A program made the translations under genes and the position numbers. A model generated the notes under the pieces. It was given only the letters and a program-made list of their open reading frames with translations. It had not been told where the DNA came from and made no database searches. 48,549 bases of DNA from Ruminococcus sp. (GTDB lineage Bacteria > Bacillota > Clostridia > Oscillospirales > Ruminococcaceae), in assembly GCF_024691275.1 (NCBI RefSeq), contig NZ_JAILNU010000107.1, positions 1 to 48,549 of the forward strand, written 5' to 3'. The first letter of the stretch is position 1; the number at the start of each line of letters is the position of its first letter. This document shows, piece by piece, positions 1-8,742 of the stretch.

Positions 1-23
1 TAGATCTCCATTGCTATTGCCAC
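1..23 (-). CDS. possible 5' start of a gene leaving the window
   Basis: On the minus strand an AGGAGG Shine-Dalgarno sequence (about 32-37) lies eight bases before a GTG at 21-23, and the frame stays open (V/M-A-I-A-M-E-I) to the window edge. A second in-frame ATG is at 9-11. Only a few codons are visible, so no product can be named and the call rests on the ribosome binding site alone. Confidence 0.3.
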
Positions 24-163
24 TCCTTGTTCCTCCTGTACACAAGCTCTTTCTCTTATTATACAGGATTTTTATTTTAGTGGCTCATTTTTTTATTATC
101 ATTTTGAGGCTAACTGGCTCAGTTTTATTTTAGCATACATAAACAATGTTATTCCTGCAATAT

Positions 164-646
164 TCATCGCATCATCTTTCTGTAATTGACCCGCTTCACG
201 ATGTAGAGCACCTGCCAGAACAGGCACACAGGAAAAACAGGGATAATGATACAGAAGATATTATAGCCGTATATCAGCAAGGTGTCGTGTACCGCTTTCA
301 GACCATACGTGGTATGAAATAGCCTAAAACCTGTCACTGCGGAGTAGATGCTGAACATCAATATGAGCACAAACGGCACGAATGACAGATAGAACGACCT
401 GCTGTAGCATTTGGATATAGGACATTTTCCGTCATTGATACGTCCTCTTATCCATGTGGAAATTATCACAGTAATGATACCGCATAACGAGATAATGAAA
501 AGGATACCAAGAACGAGCGTGAAATTATCAAATATGAGATAATGAAGTTCATCACCGCGAACTCTGCATCTGTAAACCAGATCAAGAATGAAAATACCGA
601 CACATCCCCCGAATATCTTCATTAATCCTTTTTCATAATTTTTCAT
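164..646 (-). CDS. four-TM membrane protein, copy 1 of a tandem pair
   Basis: A 160-residue integral membrane protein of no recognised family. Four hydrophobic segments lie at about residues 10-26, 43-64, 86-107 and 124-150, with a basic tail (VKRVNYRKMMR). The last segment carries the string IPVFPVCLFWQVLYIVK, matched almost exactly (IPVFPFCLFWQVVYIVK) in the next gene, so the two are paralogs from a local duplication. The ATG is preceded by a G-rich Shine-Dalgarno (GGGGGG). Function unknown; a small transporter subunit or a membrane sensor accessory would both fit. Confidence 0.7.
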   Translation of the reverse strand: MKNYEKGLMKIFGGCVGIFILDLVYRCRVRGDELHYLIFDNFTLVLGILFIISLCGIITVIISTWIRGRINDGKCPISKCYSRSFYLSFVPFVLILMFSIYSAVTGFRLFHTTYGLKAVHDTLLIYGYNIFCIIIPVFPVCLFWQVLYIVKRVNYRKMMR

Positions 647-669
647 AAACTTAGCCCCCCAGTTAAAAT

Positions 670-1155
670 TTAAGAAATCTCATGTTTTTTGTTACGTATG
701 CTTTTTACTATGTAAACCACCTGCCAGAAAAGGCAGAATGGGAAAACAGGAATAACACAGAATATCAGTCCCACGATAGCAAATGCGCCTTCAAATGCCT
801 GCCATCCATAGCTCACACTGAAGAAGTGAAAGCCAAAGATACTGCTATAGATACAGTATGCGAGGAAAAGCAGATACGGCACAAATGACACCAGAAACGA
901 TATCCTGTAGGCTTTTGAAAAAGGCTTCAATCCTTTTTCCTCACGCTTGCGAAGTTTTTTCGATACAAGAACAGCTGTCAGGCAGAAAACGCTCAGCACC
1001 AGGACAACTCCGAACGGAGACATATACACAAGTCCGAGGTAGTCCCAGAACGGAGCCCTTCCCCGCTCTTCAATTAACATGACGATACATCTCAGCAGAT
1101 ATACCATGATACCTGCTTCTGCTATTTTAACAGCGATCTTCTCTTTTTTTGTCAT
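670..1155 (-). CDS. four-TM membrane protein, copy 2 of a tandem pair
   Basis: A 161-residue membrane protein paralogous to its downstream neighbour, 23 bases away. It has the same layout: an N-terminal hydrophobic segment after a short basic stretch (MTKKEKIAVK), a second at about 45-65, a third in the SFLVSFVPYLLFLAYCIYSS region, and the shared C-terminal IPVFPFCLFWQVVYIVK segment. AAAGGGG precedes the ATG. The pair is probably co-transcribed. No catalytic motif or known domain was seen. Confidence 0.7.
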   Translation of the reverse strand: MTKKEKIAVKIAEAGIMVYLLRCIVMLIEERGRAPFWDYLGLVYMSPFGVVLVLSVFCLTAVLVSKKLRKREEKGLKPFSKAYRISFLVSFVPYLLFLAYCIYSSIFGFHFFSVSYGWQAFEGAFAIVGLIFCVIPVFPFCLFWQVVYIVKSIRNKKHEIS

Positions 1156-1367
1156 AAGCTCAGCCCCTTTCAGCGCAGCCGTGTTAAACTTGACTTTCTA
1201 TATTGATTATAATACAGCATCAATATATTTCATAGATGTCATCTGTCACTCAGTAAGTGACATTTGTAACTATTCTATAATATCAAGCTTTCACAGTTGT
1301 AAAAGAAGCACAAATGCAAGCGTAATTACTTATACATATCTCCAAAATAAAAAATAATATATCTGAA

Positions 1368-1389
1368 ATTCAAGGCATTCACCTTGAAT
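1368..1389 (-). terminator. probable terminator after malQ
   Basis: The arms ATTCAAGG and CCTTGAAT (8 bp, 6-base loop) lie 36 bases beyond the malQ stop. The T-run that follows on the minus strand is interrupted, so termination may be weak. Confidence 0.45.
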
Positions 1390-1425
1390 CCCACCCTATT
1401 GCGAACCGCTTATAAAAAGACGTTT

Positions 1426-2898
1426 TTATCTGTTGTAGAGTCTGTTCAGGCGGCGAATCTTTTTTGCAAGTTCAGGCGTAAAGTCCGACTTATGAGTACG
1501 GAACTGCCAGTTGCCTCCGAGAGTTGAAGGCGTATTCATTCTTCCCTCCTTCGGACTTTCAAGGAAATCCTGTATCTGTGCAGCTGCCACCTCTGCGACA
1601 CTTCCCCAAGCAGCGCGGATAACAGCGGCAGGTATCTCCTTTTTCTTTTTTACGTTGAGGTACTGTTTAGCGAATTTCAGCGACTTCTTATCGAGGGTCC
1701 CCACCCAGCCGATAAGAGTCTCGTTATCGTGAGTACCCGTATACGCGAAGTAATTGATGCTTGAATAATTATGCGGAAGATACTCATTTTTTCCATCACT
1801 GAATGCGAACTGGAGCACCTTCATACCCGGATATCCGCAGTTATCCAGCATAGCTCTGACCTCGGGAGTAATAAATCCCAGATCCTCAGCTATGATATTC
1901 AGTCTTCCCAGCTTCTCCTCAGCGAGCTTGAACAGCTCATAGTCAGGGCCCTTTTTCCACTCGCCCACAGTAGCGTCCTCGTTGCCGTAGGGAATGGTAT
2001 AGTAGCTCTCAAAGCCTCGGAAATGGTCTATACGAACGATATCGTAAAGCTCTGTAGCTGCCTTGATGCGGTCTATCCACCATGCGAAGCCCGTCTTTTT
2101 GTGATAGCTCCAGTTGTACACAGGATTTCCCCACAGCTGTCCCAGCGGTGAGAAATCATCAGGCGGACAGCCTGCCACAACAGTCGGTCTGCGCTTTTTG
2201 TCGAACTGGAATAGCTTAGGTGAAGCCCATGCTTCAACGCTGTCCAGAGCACAGTATATAGGGATATCGCCAATTATTTCAATATCGTTGGCGTTGGCAT
2301 ATTTTTTCAGTTCCTTCCACTGTCTGCTGAACTCGAACTGTATGAACTTATGGAAGCCGATGTCCTTTTTCAGTTCTTTCTTTGCCTCAGTCACAGCCTT
2401 TGCGCGGTGCATTGAGATATCCTCGTCCCACTCGTACCACGGCTTGCCGCCGTTCTTGAATTTCAATGCCATGAACAGAGCGTACTCGTCCAGCCACGAC
2501 TTATTATCATCGCAGAATCGCTTATAATCAGGAAATTTCGTTGGCTTGAAGCGTCCGTAAGCTATTCTGAGCACTTCATAGCAGTGATCGTAAAGCAGGC
2601 TGTAATCCACCTTATCGGGATCAGTCTCCCAGTTGTATGCCGAAAACTCATGATGCTCAAGCAGACCGTCCTCCTCAAGCACCTCGAAGTCAATGAAGTA
2701 CGGATTTCCTGCCTTTACCGAGAACGACTGATACGGTGAATCACCGTAGCTCGTAGGCGAAAGAGGAAGTATCTGCCAGCACCTGACCTCGGCGGACTTC
2801 AGGAAGTCCACGAATTCAAAGGCAGAACGCCCCATTTTTCCGATACCGTACTCCGACGGCAAACTTGATATATGCATAAGTATGCAGCTTTTTCGCAT
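1426..2898 (-). CDS. malQ: 4-alpha-glucanotransferase (amylomaltase)
   Basis: Cytoplasmic GH77 enzyme of about 490 residues that moves alpha-1,4-glucan segments between maltodextrins, in glycogen and maltodextrin turnover. Family features: N-terminal RKSCILMHISSLPS, WQILPLSPTSYGDSPYQS, the catalytic Asp in YDIVRIDHFRGFESYY, IAEDLG with the acid/base Glu, and YTGTHDNETLIGW with the third carboxylate. The length is normal for the family. The start at 2898 is preferred because AAGGAG lies about ten bases upstream; the in-frame ATG at 2949 has no such site and adds 17 residues the family lacks. It is divergent from the small membrane protein at 2964. Confidence 0.93.
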   Translation of the reverse strand: MRKSCILMHISSLPSEYGIGKMGRSAFEFVDFLKSAEVRCWQILPLSPTSYGDSPYQSFSVKAGNPYFIDFEVLEEDGLLEHHEFSAYNWETDPDKVDYSLLYDHCYEVLRIAYGRFKPTKFPDYKRFCDDNKSWLDEYALFMALKFKNGGKPWYEWDEDISMHRAKAVTEAKKELKKDIGFHKFIQFEFSRQWKELKKYANANDIEIIGDIPIYCALDSVEAWASPKLFQFDKKRRPTVVAGCPPDDFSPLGQLWGNPVYNWSYHKKTGFAWWIDRIKAATELYDIVRIDHFRGFESYYTIPYGNEDATVGEWKKGPDYELFKLAEEKLGRLNIIAEDLGFITPEVRAMLDNCGYPGMKVLQFAFSDGKNEYLPHNYSSINYFAYTGTHDNETLIGWVGTLDKKSLKFAKQYLNVKKKKEIPAAVIRAAWGSVAEVAAAQIQDFLESPKEGRMNTPSTLGGNWQFRTHKSDFTPELAKKIRRLNRLYNR

Positions 2899-2963
2899 TA
2901 TATTCAGCTCCTTTATCTGTATTATCTGCGTAAAACTGGCAATAATCACACTGAGGTGATAAA

Positions 2964-3380
2964 ATGAAGCTATCGCAGCTAATATTTTCGTTTCTTATGG
3001 GATATTTTTGTTACAGTCTTGTTGAGATAGTAATGCGCGGTTATACTCACTGGACTATGTCGCTCACAGGAGGTATAGTGCTGATGGTACTTTATGCCAT
3101 CAACAGCCGAAGCATCACACTTATCCGCAGTTGTTTCCTTGGCTCGCTTATAATAACAGCCATAGAGTTCACAGTGGGGATATTCGATAATCTGATAATG
3201 CACTGGAACGTATGGGATTATTCAGATATGCCGCTGAATCTTTTAGGGCAGATATGCCTCCCCTTTTCATGCTTCTGGTTCATACTCTGCATACCTGCGC
3301 GGCTGCTTTGCAGGCGCATAAACAGGCAATTCTGTAACAAAAAGGCTGTTCCGACGATAGCCTCAGAACAGCCTTTGTGA
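2964..3380 (+). CDS. small membrane protein, putative ABC-transporter type IV (CmpB-like) family
   Basis: A 138-residue protein with about four membrane segments (residues 5-24, 33-50, 55-75, 92-115). The stretch HWNVWDYSDMPLNLLGQICLP matches the motif (W-VWDYS, then NL-GQICL) I associate with the CmpB-like family (PF06541) of unknown mechanism. A GAGGTGAT Shine-Dalgarno lies seven to eight bases before the ATG. Its 3' end contains a hairpin that probably terminates the convergent gene. Membrane location is well supported; the transport role is only the family label. Confidence 0.75.
   Translation: MKLSQLIFSFLMGYFCYSLVEIVMRGYTHWTMSLTGGIVLMVLYAINSRSITLIRSCFLGSLIITAIEFTVGIFDNLIMHWNVWDYSDMPLNLLGQICLPFSCFWFILCIPARLLCRRINRQFCNKKAVPTIASEQPL
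3341..3376 (-). terminator. terminator of the zinc-ribbon gene, inside the 3' end of the neighbouring gene
   Basis: Perfect 11-bp arms AAAGGCTGTTC and GAACAGCCTTT with a 14-base loop. Read on the minus strand the hairpin is followed by TTTTTG, as expected for an intrinsic terminator of the convergent gene ending at 3388. It lies wholly within the last codons of the plus-strand gene ending at 3380. Confidence 0.7.
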
Positions 3381-3387
3381 TCAATTA

Positions 3388-3822
3388 TCAATAGCTCTTG
3401 TTAGGATCAGCATCAAAGAAATTATTGCTGCTTTCTGTGTAGTAATCATTAGACTCAAGCGACATAAAATCCTCATCCTCAATATCAGGAAGTCTGAAGC
3501 CGCAGCGGCCGCAGAACTGGAATCGCTCATTGATCTCTGCGTTACACTGAGGGCATACCTTGTAGCCCCTTATGCTGTTGAGTTCGTACTTCATCTTCTT
3601 GATCCTTCTGCGTCTTGTATCTATATCGTCGCAGAGCTCTTTGAGAGCAGCAGGATCGTCATTATGGCTTTTATAGTATTTTTTACCAATATCTGTGAAT
3701 ATCTCAACAATTCTTTCTTCCTCATACAATATCTTTCTTTTGAGGTTGCTGGCTTCAGAGATATTTTTTGCTTTTTCTGACACACCCCTGCTTGCATCAT
3801 TAAATTTTTCGAGAATACCCAT
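3388..3822 (-). CDS. zinc-ribbon protein with N-terminal helical region
   Basis: A 144-residue protein. Residues about 1-85 are charged and helical (LKRKILYEEERIVEIFTDIG and IDTRRRRIKKMKYELNSIRG), consistent with a coiled coil. Two CxxC pairs follow (CPQC and CGRC) in a zinc-ribbon spacing, then an acidic Asn/Ser-rich tail. There is no signal peptide or membrane segment, so it is probably cytoplasmic. Such proteins are common in Clostridia and their role is unknown. It has its own terminator and lies downstream of the aromatic-acid cluster, with about 120 bases between. Confidence 0.75.
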   Translation of the reverse strand: MGILEKFNDASRGVSEKAKNISEASNLKRKILYEEERIVEIFTDIGKKYYKSHNDDPAALKELCDDIDTRRRRIKKMKYELNSIRGYKVCPQCNAEINERFQFCGRCGFRLPDIEDEDFMSLESNDYYTESSNNFFDADPNKSY

Positions 3823-3944
3823 CTTTCATCACTCCTGTTGAAATTTCTCGTTAAATATTGCTCTATTATTATACAACACCTACTTGATTTCTGTCAAGCG
3901 TTTTCAAAATAATTTTACGAAGAAGTGAACTTTTTGTTAATTAC

Positions 3945-4379
3945 TTACATTTCAGCAATATCATTTTCGGTAAGCTGAATAATACCGCCTTCTGTAAGTG
4001 CAGCTGCCGCATTCGCATTATCGTCCACTCTGATAACAAATGAAACCGCTCTGTCAGACTTTCCGAGGAAAGCATAGAGATATTCGATATTAACGTTTTT
4101 GTTACCGAGAATATCGAGCACACGGCTGAGCTGTCCTGGTGAATCAGGTATGGATATCGCCAGTATTTCTGTGACTTTGACTGCGTAGGAAGCCGCCTTT
4201 AAAATCTCGACAGTTTTTTCAGTATCATTGGCGATCATACGAAGGATACCAAAATCCTTTGTATCAGCAACGCTCAATGCACGTACATTGATCTTACTGT
4301 CCTTTATCAGCTTCATAACGCCTGCCAGCTGGTTAGGTCTATTATCTACAAAAACCGAGATCTGTCTTACATTTGACAT
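3945..4379 (-). CDS. tandem ACT-domain protein, probable amino-acid sensor
   Basis: A 144-residue protein made of two ACT domains and nothing else: ISVFVDNRPNQLAGVMKLI at the N-terminus and LAISIPDSPGQLSRVLDILG from about residue 73. The (N/S)P-Q-L turn is where ACT domains bind amino acids. Stand-alone ACT proteins of this kind are often found beside phenylacetate-CoA ligase and indolepyruvate oxidoreductase genes, as here. A role in sensing an aromatic or branched-chain amino acid is inferred from this context. The ATG has a good site (AAAGGAGG). Confidence 0.85.
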   Translation of the reverse strand: MSNVRQISVFVDNRPNQLAGVMKLIKDSKINVRALSVADTKDFGILRMIANDTEKTVEILKAASYAVKVTEILAISIPDSPGQLSRVLDILGNKNVNIEYLYAFLGKSDRAVSFVIRVDDNANAAAALTEGGIIQLTENDIAEM

Positions 4380-4457
4380 ACGGTCTTCCTCCTTTATATT
4401 TTGATTATTTCTGCGTCAGCAAGAGGAGCATTTATTGCAGTATCTGCTGCGAAAACG

Positions 4458-4667
4458 TCATTCATACATTACGAGTACAGAAAGTTCATCGACATACTCG
4501 TTTACATGGGTCTGAGCATCGTGACAGAGCCCTGATGATGTACTGAACTTGATATCAAGGACTTTGACATTTGCTATGAACTGGTTAAGCTCATTTTCAA
4601 ACGCCGCAAATCGCTCATACTTCTCCTGTTCAGGCATATAATTTGTGGAAAATAACTTGATCTTCAT
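4458..4667 (-). CDS. small protein, possibly Cse60-like
   Basis: A 69-residue soluble protein. The layout (MKIKLFSTNY start, one helix with FENELNQFIANV, then VKVLDIKFSTSS and an ending SVLVMYE) resembles small Firmicutes proteins grouped with sporulation protein Cse60, but this comes from memory of the pattern. A consensus AAGGAGG eight bases before the ATG supports real translation. It sits between the ACT gene and paaK in the same orientation, so it is likely co-transcribed with them. Confidence 0.65.
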   Translation of the reverse strand: MKIKLFSTNYMPEQEKYERFAAFENELNQFIANVKVLDIKFSTSSGLCHDAQTHVNEYVDELSVLVMYE

Positions 4668-4728
4668 AAATGAGTCCTCCTTATTAAAAATAAATAATTA
4701 TTAAACAGGTTAAATACCTGCTATAACC

Positions 4729-6036
4729 TTAATCGTGGAGCTTACGCTTATCTATAACTCTTACAGCCTTGCCCTCACTTCTTGTAATGGACTTTGGTGA
4801 AACAAGATGCACCTTAGGATTGATGCCGAGCATTGTCTTTATCGCAACGGCAAGAGCGCGTTCCTGCATCTGCATATCCTTGACCTTATCCGAGAACTGG
4901 TCCGGATTCATCTCAACACTGATATCGAGGGTATCGGTATTGTTTACGCGGTCGACCTCGATGAGGTAGTTCGGTGAATAACCCTGCTCGATAAGAACAG
5001 TCTCGATCTGTGACGGGAATACGTTTACTCCGCGAATTATCATCATATCATCGCTTCTGCCCATAGGCTTAGCCATCTTTATGAGAGTACGTCCGCATGA
5101 GCACTTCTTCCTGCTGAGTACACAGAGGTCGCGGGTACGGTAACGGAGAAGCGGGAAAGCTTCCTTGTTGATGCTTGTGAATACAAGCTCGCCTACCTCG
5201 CCCTCAGGAAGGACCTCACCTGTTTCTGGGTCGATTATCTCGGGGATAAAGTTATCCTCGTTGATGTGCATACCTGTCTGCTCCGAACACTCGAAAGCAA
5301 CACCGGGACCGCTTGATTCTGTAAGTCCGTAGATATCAAAAGCCTTGATGCCCAGTGACTTCTCAATGCTTCTGCGCATTTCCTCAGTCCACGGCTCAGC
5401 GCCGAAGATACCTGCCTTGAGCTTGAGTTCTTCAGGCTTTATACCCATTTCAGCGATAGTCTCGCCGATATAAGCTGCATACGAAGGCGTACAGCAGAGT
5501 ATAGTCGCATTGAGATCCTGCATGAACTGTACCTGGCGCTCTGTATTGCCCGAGCTCATAGGAAGTGTGAGACAGCCTACCTTGTGCGAGCCGCCGTGAA
5601 CACCCATACCGCCTGTGAAAAGTCCGTAGCCGTATGCTACCTGAACAACGTCCTCATTTGTACCGCCGGCAGCAGTGATAGCTCTTGCGCAGCAGTCTTC
5701 CCACATATCAACGTCATGCTGTGTGTAGAAAGCAACTACTCTCTTGCCTGTAGTACCGCTGGTCGAATGAATTCTTACACATTCGCTGAGTGGCTTAGCC
5801 AGCAGTCCGTAAGGGTAAGCCTCACGCAGGTCAGCCTTGCTGAGAAACGGCAGCTTGTGAAGGTCTTCTGTGCCCTTGATGTCCTCGGGCTTAACGCCCT
5901 TTTCGTCCATGAGATCACGGTAATACTTAACGTTTTCGTAAACGTGCTTTACCTGTGCCACGAGTCTTTCGTCCTGAAGCTTTTTCATATCTTCCCGCGA
6001 CGCACACTCGATCTCTTTGTTCCAATATCTTTCCAT
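4729..6036 (-). CDS. paaK: phenylacetate-CoA ligase
   Basis: A 435-residue acyl-adenylate-forming enzyme that activates phenylacetate, and possibly indoleacetate, to the CoA thioester using ATP. The P-loop-like STSGTTGK motif is at about residue 90, the adenylate-binding YGLTESSGPGVAFEC at about 235, and the C-terminal RGVNVFPSQIE and RSEGKAVRV strings are typical of PaaK. The length is normal. With IorAB nearby it could run in the assimilatory direction (phenylacetate to phenylacetyl-CoA to phenylpyruvate), which is known from rumen bacteria, or serve aromatic amino acid breakdown. Confidence 0.93.
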   Translation of the reverse strand: MERYWNKEIECASREDMKKLQDERLVAQVKHVYENVKYYRDLMDEKGVKPEDIKGTEDLHKLPFLSKADLREAYPYGLLAKPLSECVRIHSTSGTTGKRVVAFYTQHDVDMWEDCCARAITAAGGTNEDVVQVAYGYGLFTGGMGVHGGSHKVGCLTLPMSSGNTERQVQFMQDLNATILCCTPSYAAYIGETIAEMGIKPEELKLKAGIFGAEPWTEEMRRSIEKSLGIKAFDIYGLTESSGPGVAFECSEQTGMHINEDNFIPEIIDPETGEVLPEGEVGELVFTSINKEAFPLLRYRTRDLCVLSRKKCSCGRTLIKMAKPMGRSDDMMIIRGVNVFPSQIETVLIEQGYSPNYLIEVDRVNNTDTLDISVEMNPDQFSDKVKDMQMQERALAVAIKTMLGINPKVHLVSPKSITRSEGKAVRVIDKRKLHD

Positions 6037-6229
6037 TGGACTTCTACTCCTTATTTATGGATTTATTATGTTATGATATTATGTACAAGTTTGTTGCGGT
6101 TAGTTATTTGCGCTTAGCTTAATTACAACGGAATTTAACATTCTTCCTATTTTCATAGCGTTTTCCGCTGTAAGTTCTCGGCAGCTATTCATACTGCCTC
6201 GGTTTTAACTAATCACTAATAACCAAAAA

Positions 6230-6805
6230 CTATTTTGCTGCCTTGCCCAACTCGAAAGCCTTCTTGTTGAGCTCTAAGAACTTAGGCGGTACGCACTGCT
6301 CCAGTGCCTTCTGCCAGAGTTCGTCAGGGTAGTCCATGCGTGAAGCGAGTACGCCCATGAGGACAACGTTTGAAGCCTTTGCTGTACCTGCCTGCTCAGC
6401 CAGTGAAAGAGCGTCAACAGCCACAAGCTCAGCACCTGCTGCCTGAAGCTTTTCAACAAGGTTCTCAGGATACTTTGCAGCACCTGTGATAACAGGCATC
6501 GGGTCTATCTGCTGTGTGGAGGTGATAAGCTTTCCGCTCTTCTTGAGGTAAGGGAGACATCTTGCAGCTTCGAGGAGCTCGAAGGAAATAACTGCATCAG
6601 CCTCACCCTTTTCGATAACAGGTGAATACACCTTATCGCCGTACTTTACGTGTGTAACAACAGAACCGCCGCGCTGGCTCATTCCGTGAACTTCGCTGAC
6701 CTTAACGTCATAGCCCTGTGCAAGAAGCACATTGCCGAGAAGTCTCGATGCGAGCAGTGAACCCTGTCCGCCGACACCTACGATCATAATAGATTTTGTT
6801 TCCAT
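6230..6805 (-). CDS. iorB: indolepyruvate ferredoxin oxidoreductase, beta subunit
   Basis: A 191-residue protein beginning MIVGVGGQGSLLASRLLG, the nucleotide-binding gamma-type domain of 2-oxoacid:ferredoxin oxidoreductases, followed by VSEVHGMSQRGGSVVTHVKYG, which is diagnostic of IorB. With IorA it would interconvert aryl pyruvates and aryl acyl-CoA with ferredoxin as electron carrier. Full length. It lies 193 bases upstream of paaK, and a Gly/Ser-poor membrane protein gene separates it from the rest of the cluster, whereas iorA and iorB are usually adjacent. Confidence 0.93.
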   Translation of the reverse strand: METKSIMIVGVGGQGSLLASRLLGNVLLAQGYDVKVSEVHGMSQRGGSVVTHVKYGDKVYSPVIEKGEADAVISFELLEAARCLPYLKKSGKLITSTQQIDPMPVITGAAKYPENLVEKLQAAGAELVAVDALSLAEQAGTAKASNVVLMGVLASRMDYPDELWQKALEQCVPPKFLELNKKAFELGKAAK

Positions 6806-6834
6806 TTTATATTACTCCTTAATGATAATAATTC

Positions 6835-7470
6835 TTAATAGTTCTTTCTTCCGAACTTATAAAACAGCCATACAGAACCGACAGCGCATAAAAAGTAATT
6901 CTCGATGAGAGATATTTTAAACGAGCTTTCCATTCTGAGATCTGAGAGCAGCTCACTGAAATTCTCCGAACAAAGCGAATATGTGGGCTTTATATTTCCG
7001 AGTATCAGATCATAAACAACGTCCTTGCTGATATAGCTGCTTGATTTCGGGCTGTCGAATCCAAGAATATCGCTCATCTCCGCAAGTCTTATCTGTACCT
7101 CATGTACCCATGATGTACGTACTGCAAGATAGACCGCGACCCCCATAACGATCAGGCATATGATACCGCCTGTTCTCAGCTTGAAGCCGCTTCTGTGTGT
7201 GGCGATGTAATACCCGAAGAATACTCCTGCTGAAAGCAGTACTCCGCATATCGAACCGATCAGACCCGACCTTGCAAGCGTCATGATCATGAAAAATCCC
7301 GGAACAGCTCCGATAATAGCTCCTATCGCGCCCTTGAACAGCGTAAAGAATTCCGTATCCGAGTTTGCATTTGCCCTTGACATTGCATAGAAATCAGGCA
7401 TTTCCCTATATCCTGAATCCTGCTGTCCATAGCTGTTGTTTACAGAAGAACCTTTTGTAAAATTTTCCAT
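6835..7470 (-). CDS. membrane protein, paralog of the next gene upstream
   Basis: A 211-residue protein with a polar N-terminus (about 45 residues) and hydrophobic segments at roughly 48-66, 70-88, 100-117 and near the C-terminus. The block FKGAIGAIIGAVPGFFMIM, then LIGSICGVLLSAGVFFGYY and VAVYLAVRTSWVHE, is shared with the 7491-8231 gene. No known domain was recognised. The 29-base gap to iorB suggests co-transcription. Confidence 0.75.
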   Translation of the reverse strand: MENFTKGSSVNNSYGQQDSGYREMPDFYAMSRANANSDTEFFTLFKGAIGAIIGAVPGFFMIMTLARSGLIGSICGVLLSAGVFFGYYIATHRSGFKLRTGGIICLIVMGVAVYLAVRTSWVHEVQIRLAEMSDILGFDSPKSSSYISKDVVYDLILGNIKPTYSLCSENFSELLSDLRMESSFKISLIENYFLCAVGSVWLFYKFGRKNY

Positions 7471-7490
7471 TATGTATTACTCCATAGAGA

Positions 7491-8231
7491 TCAGATGCTG
7501 ATGCTTCCGTTACCGAACTTTGAAAAAGCACCGTAACCGCCTGCTACTGCAAAAATCAGATTTTCAAGGAACGACCATATGAACTTGCCCTTCAGATCCA
7601 CCTTGTCGAGAAGCGTACCGAATTCGGACGATATCTCCGAGAACGAAACATCTCTTATGCCGATATACTCATAAAGCACCTCACTTGTGAATTTATCGAC
7701 CTCGCCCGCAGCGAAGCCCAACTCGTCCTGTAATACCTTTGCTATCTCCATACACCACGATGTACGCACAGCTATATAAACGCCTATGAGCATTACCACT
7801 CCGCAGATGACGATTCCAGCCATCTCAGATGGCGGATTGTTTTTTGTCATGAACTTGTATCCGAAGAACATACCGCCAGCCATAAGAGCACCGCATATAG
7901 CTGCGATAAAGCCTGCGCGCGCAAGCAGTATTATAAGTATGATACCCGGTATCGCACCGACTACAGCTCCGAGTATGCCTTTGAGCAGTGATACGAAATC
8001 AGTATCCTTCGTGCCGAAGTCGCTGTAGGAAGCTGTACTGCTGTAGCCGCCGTAGTTTGAAGAGCTGCTTCCGTAATTTGATGCACTGTCATAGGAAGAA
8101 GTGCTGCTGTAGCCGCTCTGTGAATTGCTGTAGCCTGAAGGCTGAGTTGTATTTGCCGTATTATTTGCAGATACATTGTTGATATCATTCATCCCTGCAT
8201 TATTGCCGATACCATTTGTTAAATCGCCCAT
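7491..8231 (-). CDS. membrane protein with Ser/Tyr/Gly-rich N-terminus
   Basis: A 246-residue protein. Residues about 20-75 are low complexity (Ser, Tyr, Gly, Asn), followed by FVSLLKGILGAVVGAIPGII, LARAGFIAAICGALMAGGMFF and GVYIAVRTSWCME, all paralogous to the adjacent gene at 6835. A C-terminal hydrophobic segment (LENLIFAVAGGYGAF) is also shared. The family was not recognised. The glycine-zipper-like GAVVGAIPG segments could mean helix packing or oligomerisation, but that is inference. Confidence 0.75.
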   Translation of the reverse strand: MGDLTNGIGNNAGMNDINNVSANNTANTTQPSGYSNSQSGYSSTSSYDSASNYGSSSSNYGGYSSTASYSDFGTKDTDFVSLLKGILGAVVGAIPGIILIILLARAGFIAAICGALMAGGMFFGYKFMTKNNPPSEMAGIVICGVVMLIGVYIAVRTSWCMEIAKVLQDELGFAAGEVDKFTSEVLYEYIGIRDVSFSEISSEFGTLLDKVDLKGKFIWSFLENLIFAVAGGYGAFSKFGNGSISI

Positions 8232-8254
8232 TTTCCTTTTCCCCCGTAAAAATG

Positions 8255-8647
8255 TTATAATAATTCAAGTTCGCCGTCAACGAATCCTATTGCAGCACCT
8301 TCTGCTCCATTCAAAATGTTGGAATACTTGCCGTTTTTGAGATACTCCACGACCATTTCCTTGAAAAGCTCCTGAGCGTGAGGCCAGCCTGTATCATCTT
8401 CGTCGGAGGTATCAATTGTAAAGATATCCTCCTCACTGCTCCATATCTCCTCGCAAGCCCAGTCGCCCTCCTTGTCGGCGGGGTCGAACTCACTTGCAGC
8501 TATGAGCTGTACACCATAGATGTGTTCCTCATCGGATTCTTCATAGAGATTGAAGCAGAAAGCCTTTGTTTCCTCGGGCATATCGTTATTTTCGAGGAGA
8601 GCGTCCAGCCAGTGTGCGAACTCCTCATATATATTCATCTGTAACAT
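8255..8647 (-). CDS. acidic hypothetical protein
   Basis: A 130-residue, strongly acidic soluble protein with clusters such as EESDEE and SSEEDIFTIDTSDEDD and no signal peptide. It looks like a small alpha/beta protein of the kind annotated in Firmicutes as hypothetical, and could be an immunity-type fold, but no motif proves this. AAAAGGAAA lies about six bases before the first ATG, which favours the longer start. It is the first of three genes between iorA and iorB. Confidence 0.7.
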   Translation of the reverse strand: MLQMNIYEEFAHWLDALLENNDMPEETKAFCFNLYEESDEEHIYGVQLIAASEFDPADKEGDWACEEIWSSEEDIFTIDTSDEDDTGWPHAQELFKEMVVEYLKNGKYSNILNGAEGAAIGFVDGELELL

Positions 8648-8660
8648 AATTTTTCCTTTT

Positions 8661-8735
8661 CGGAACGCCGGGAGCGTTCCCTACAGTCGGTCATTCGTAT
8701 TTATTGCGTTATCTGCGGACGGATAATATCCGCCG
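8661..8735. repeat. dispersed palindromic intergenic repeat, copy A
   Basis: Two small palindromes: GGAACGC..GCGTTCC followed by CTAC at 8662-8684, and CGGATAATATCCG around 8718-8731. The same two modules, in the opposite order, occur at 15975-16018, and a related copy is at 10525-10612. This is probably a chromosome-wide intergenic repeat family. Confidence 0.55.
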
Positions 8736-8742
8736 CTGCTGA

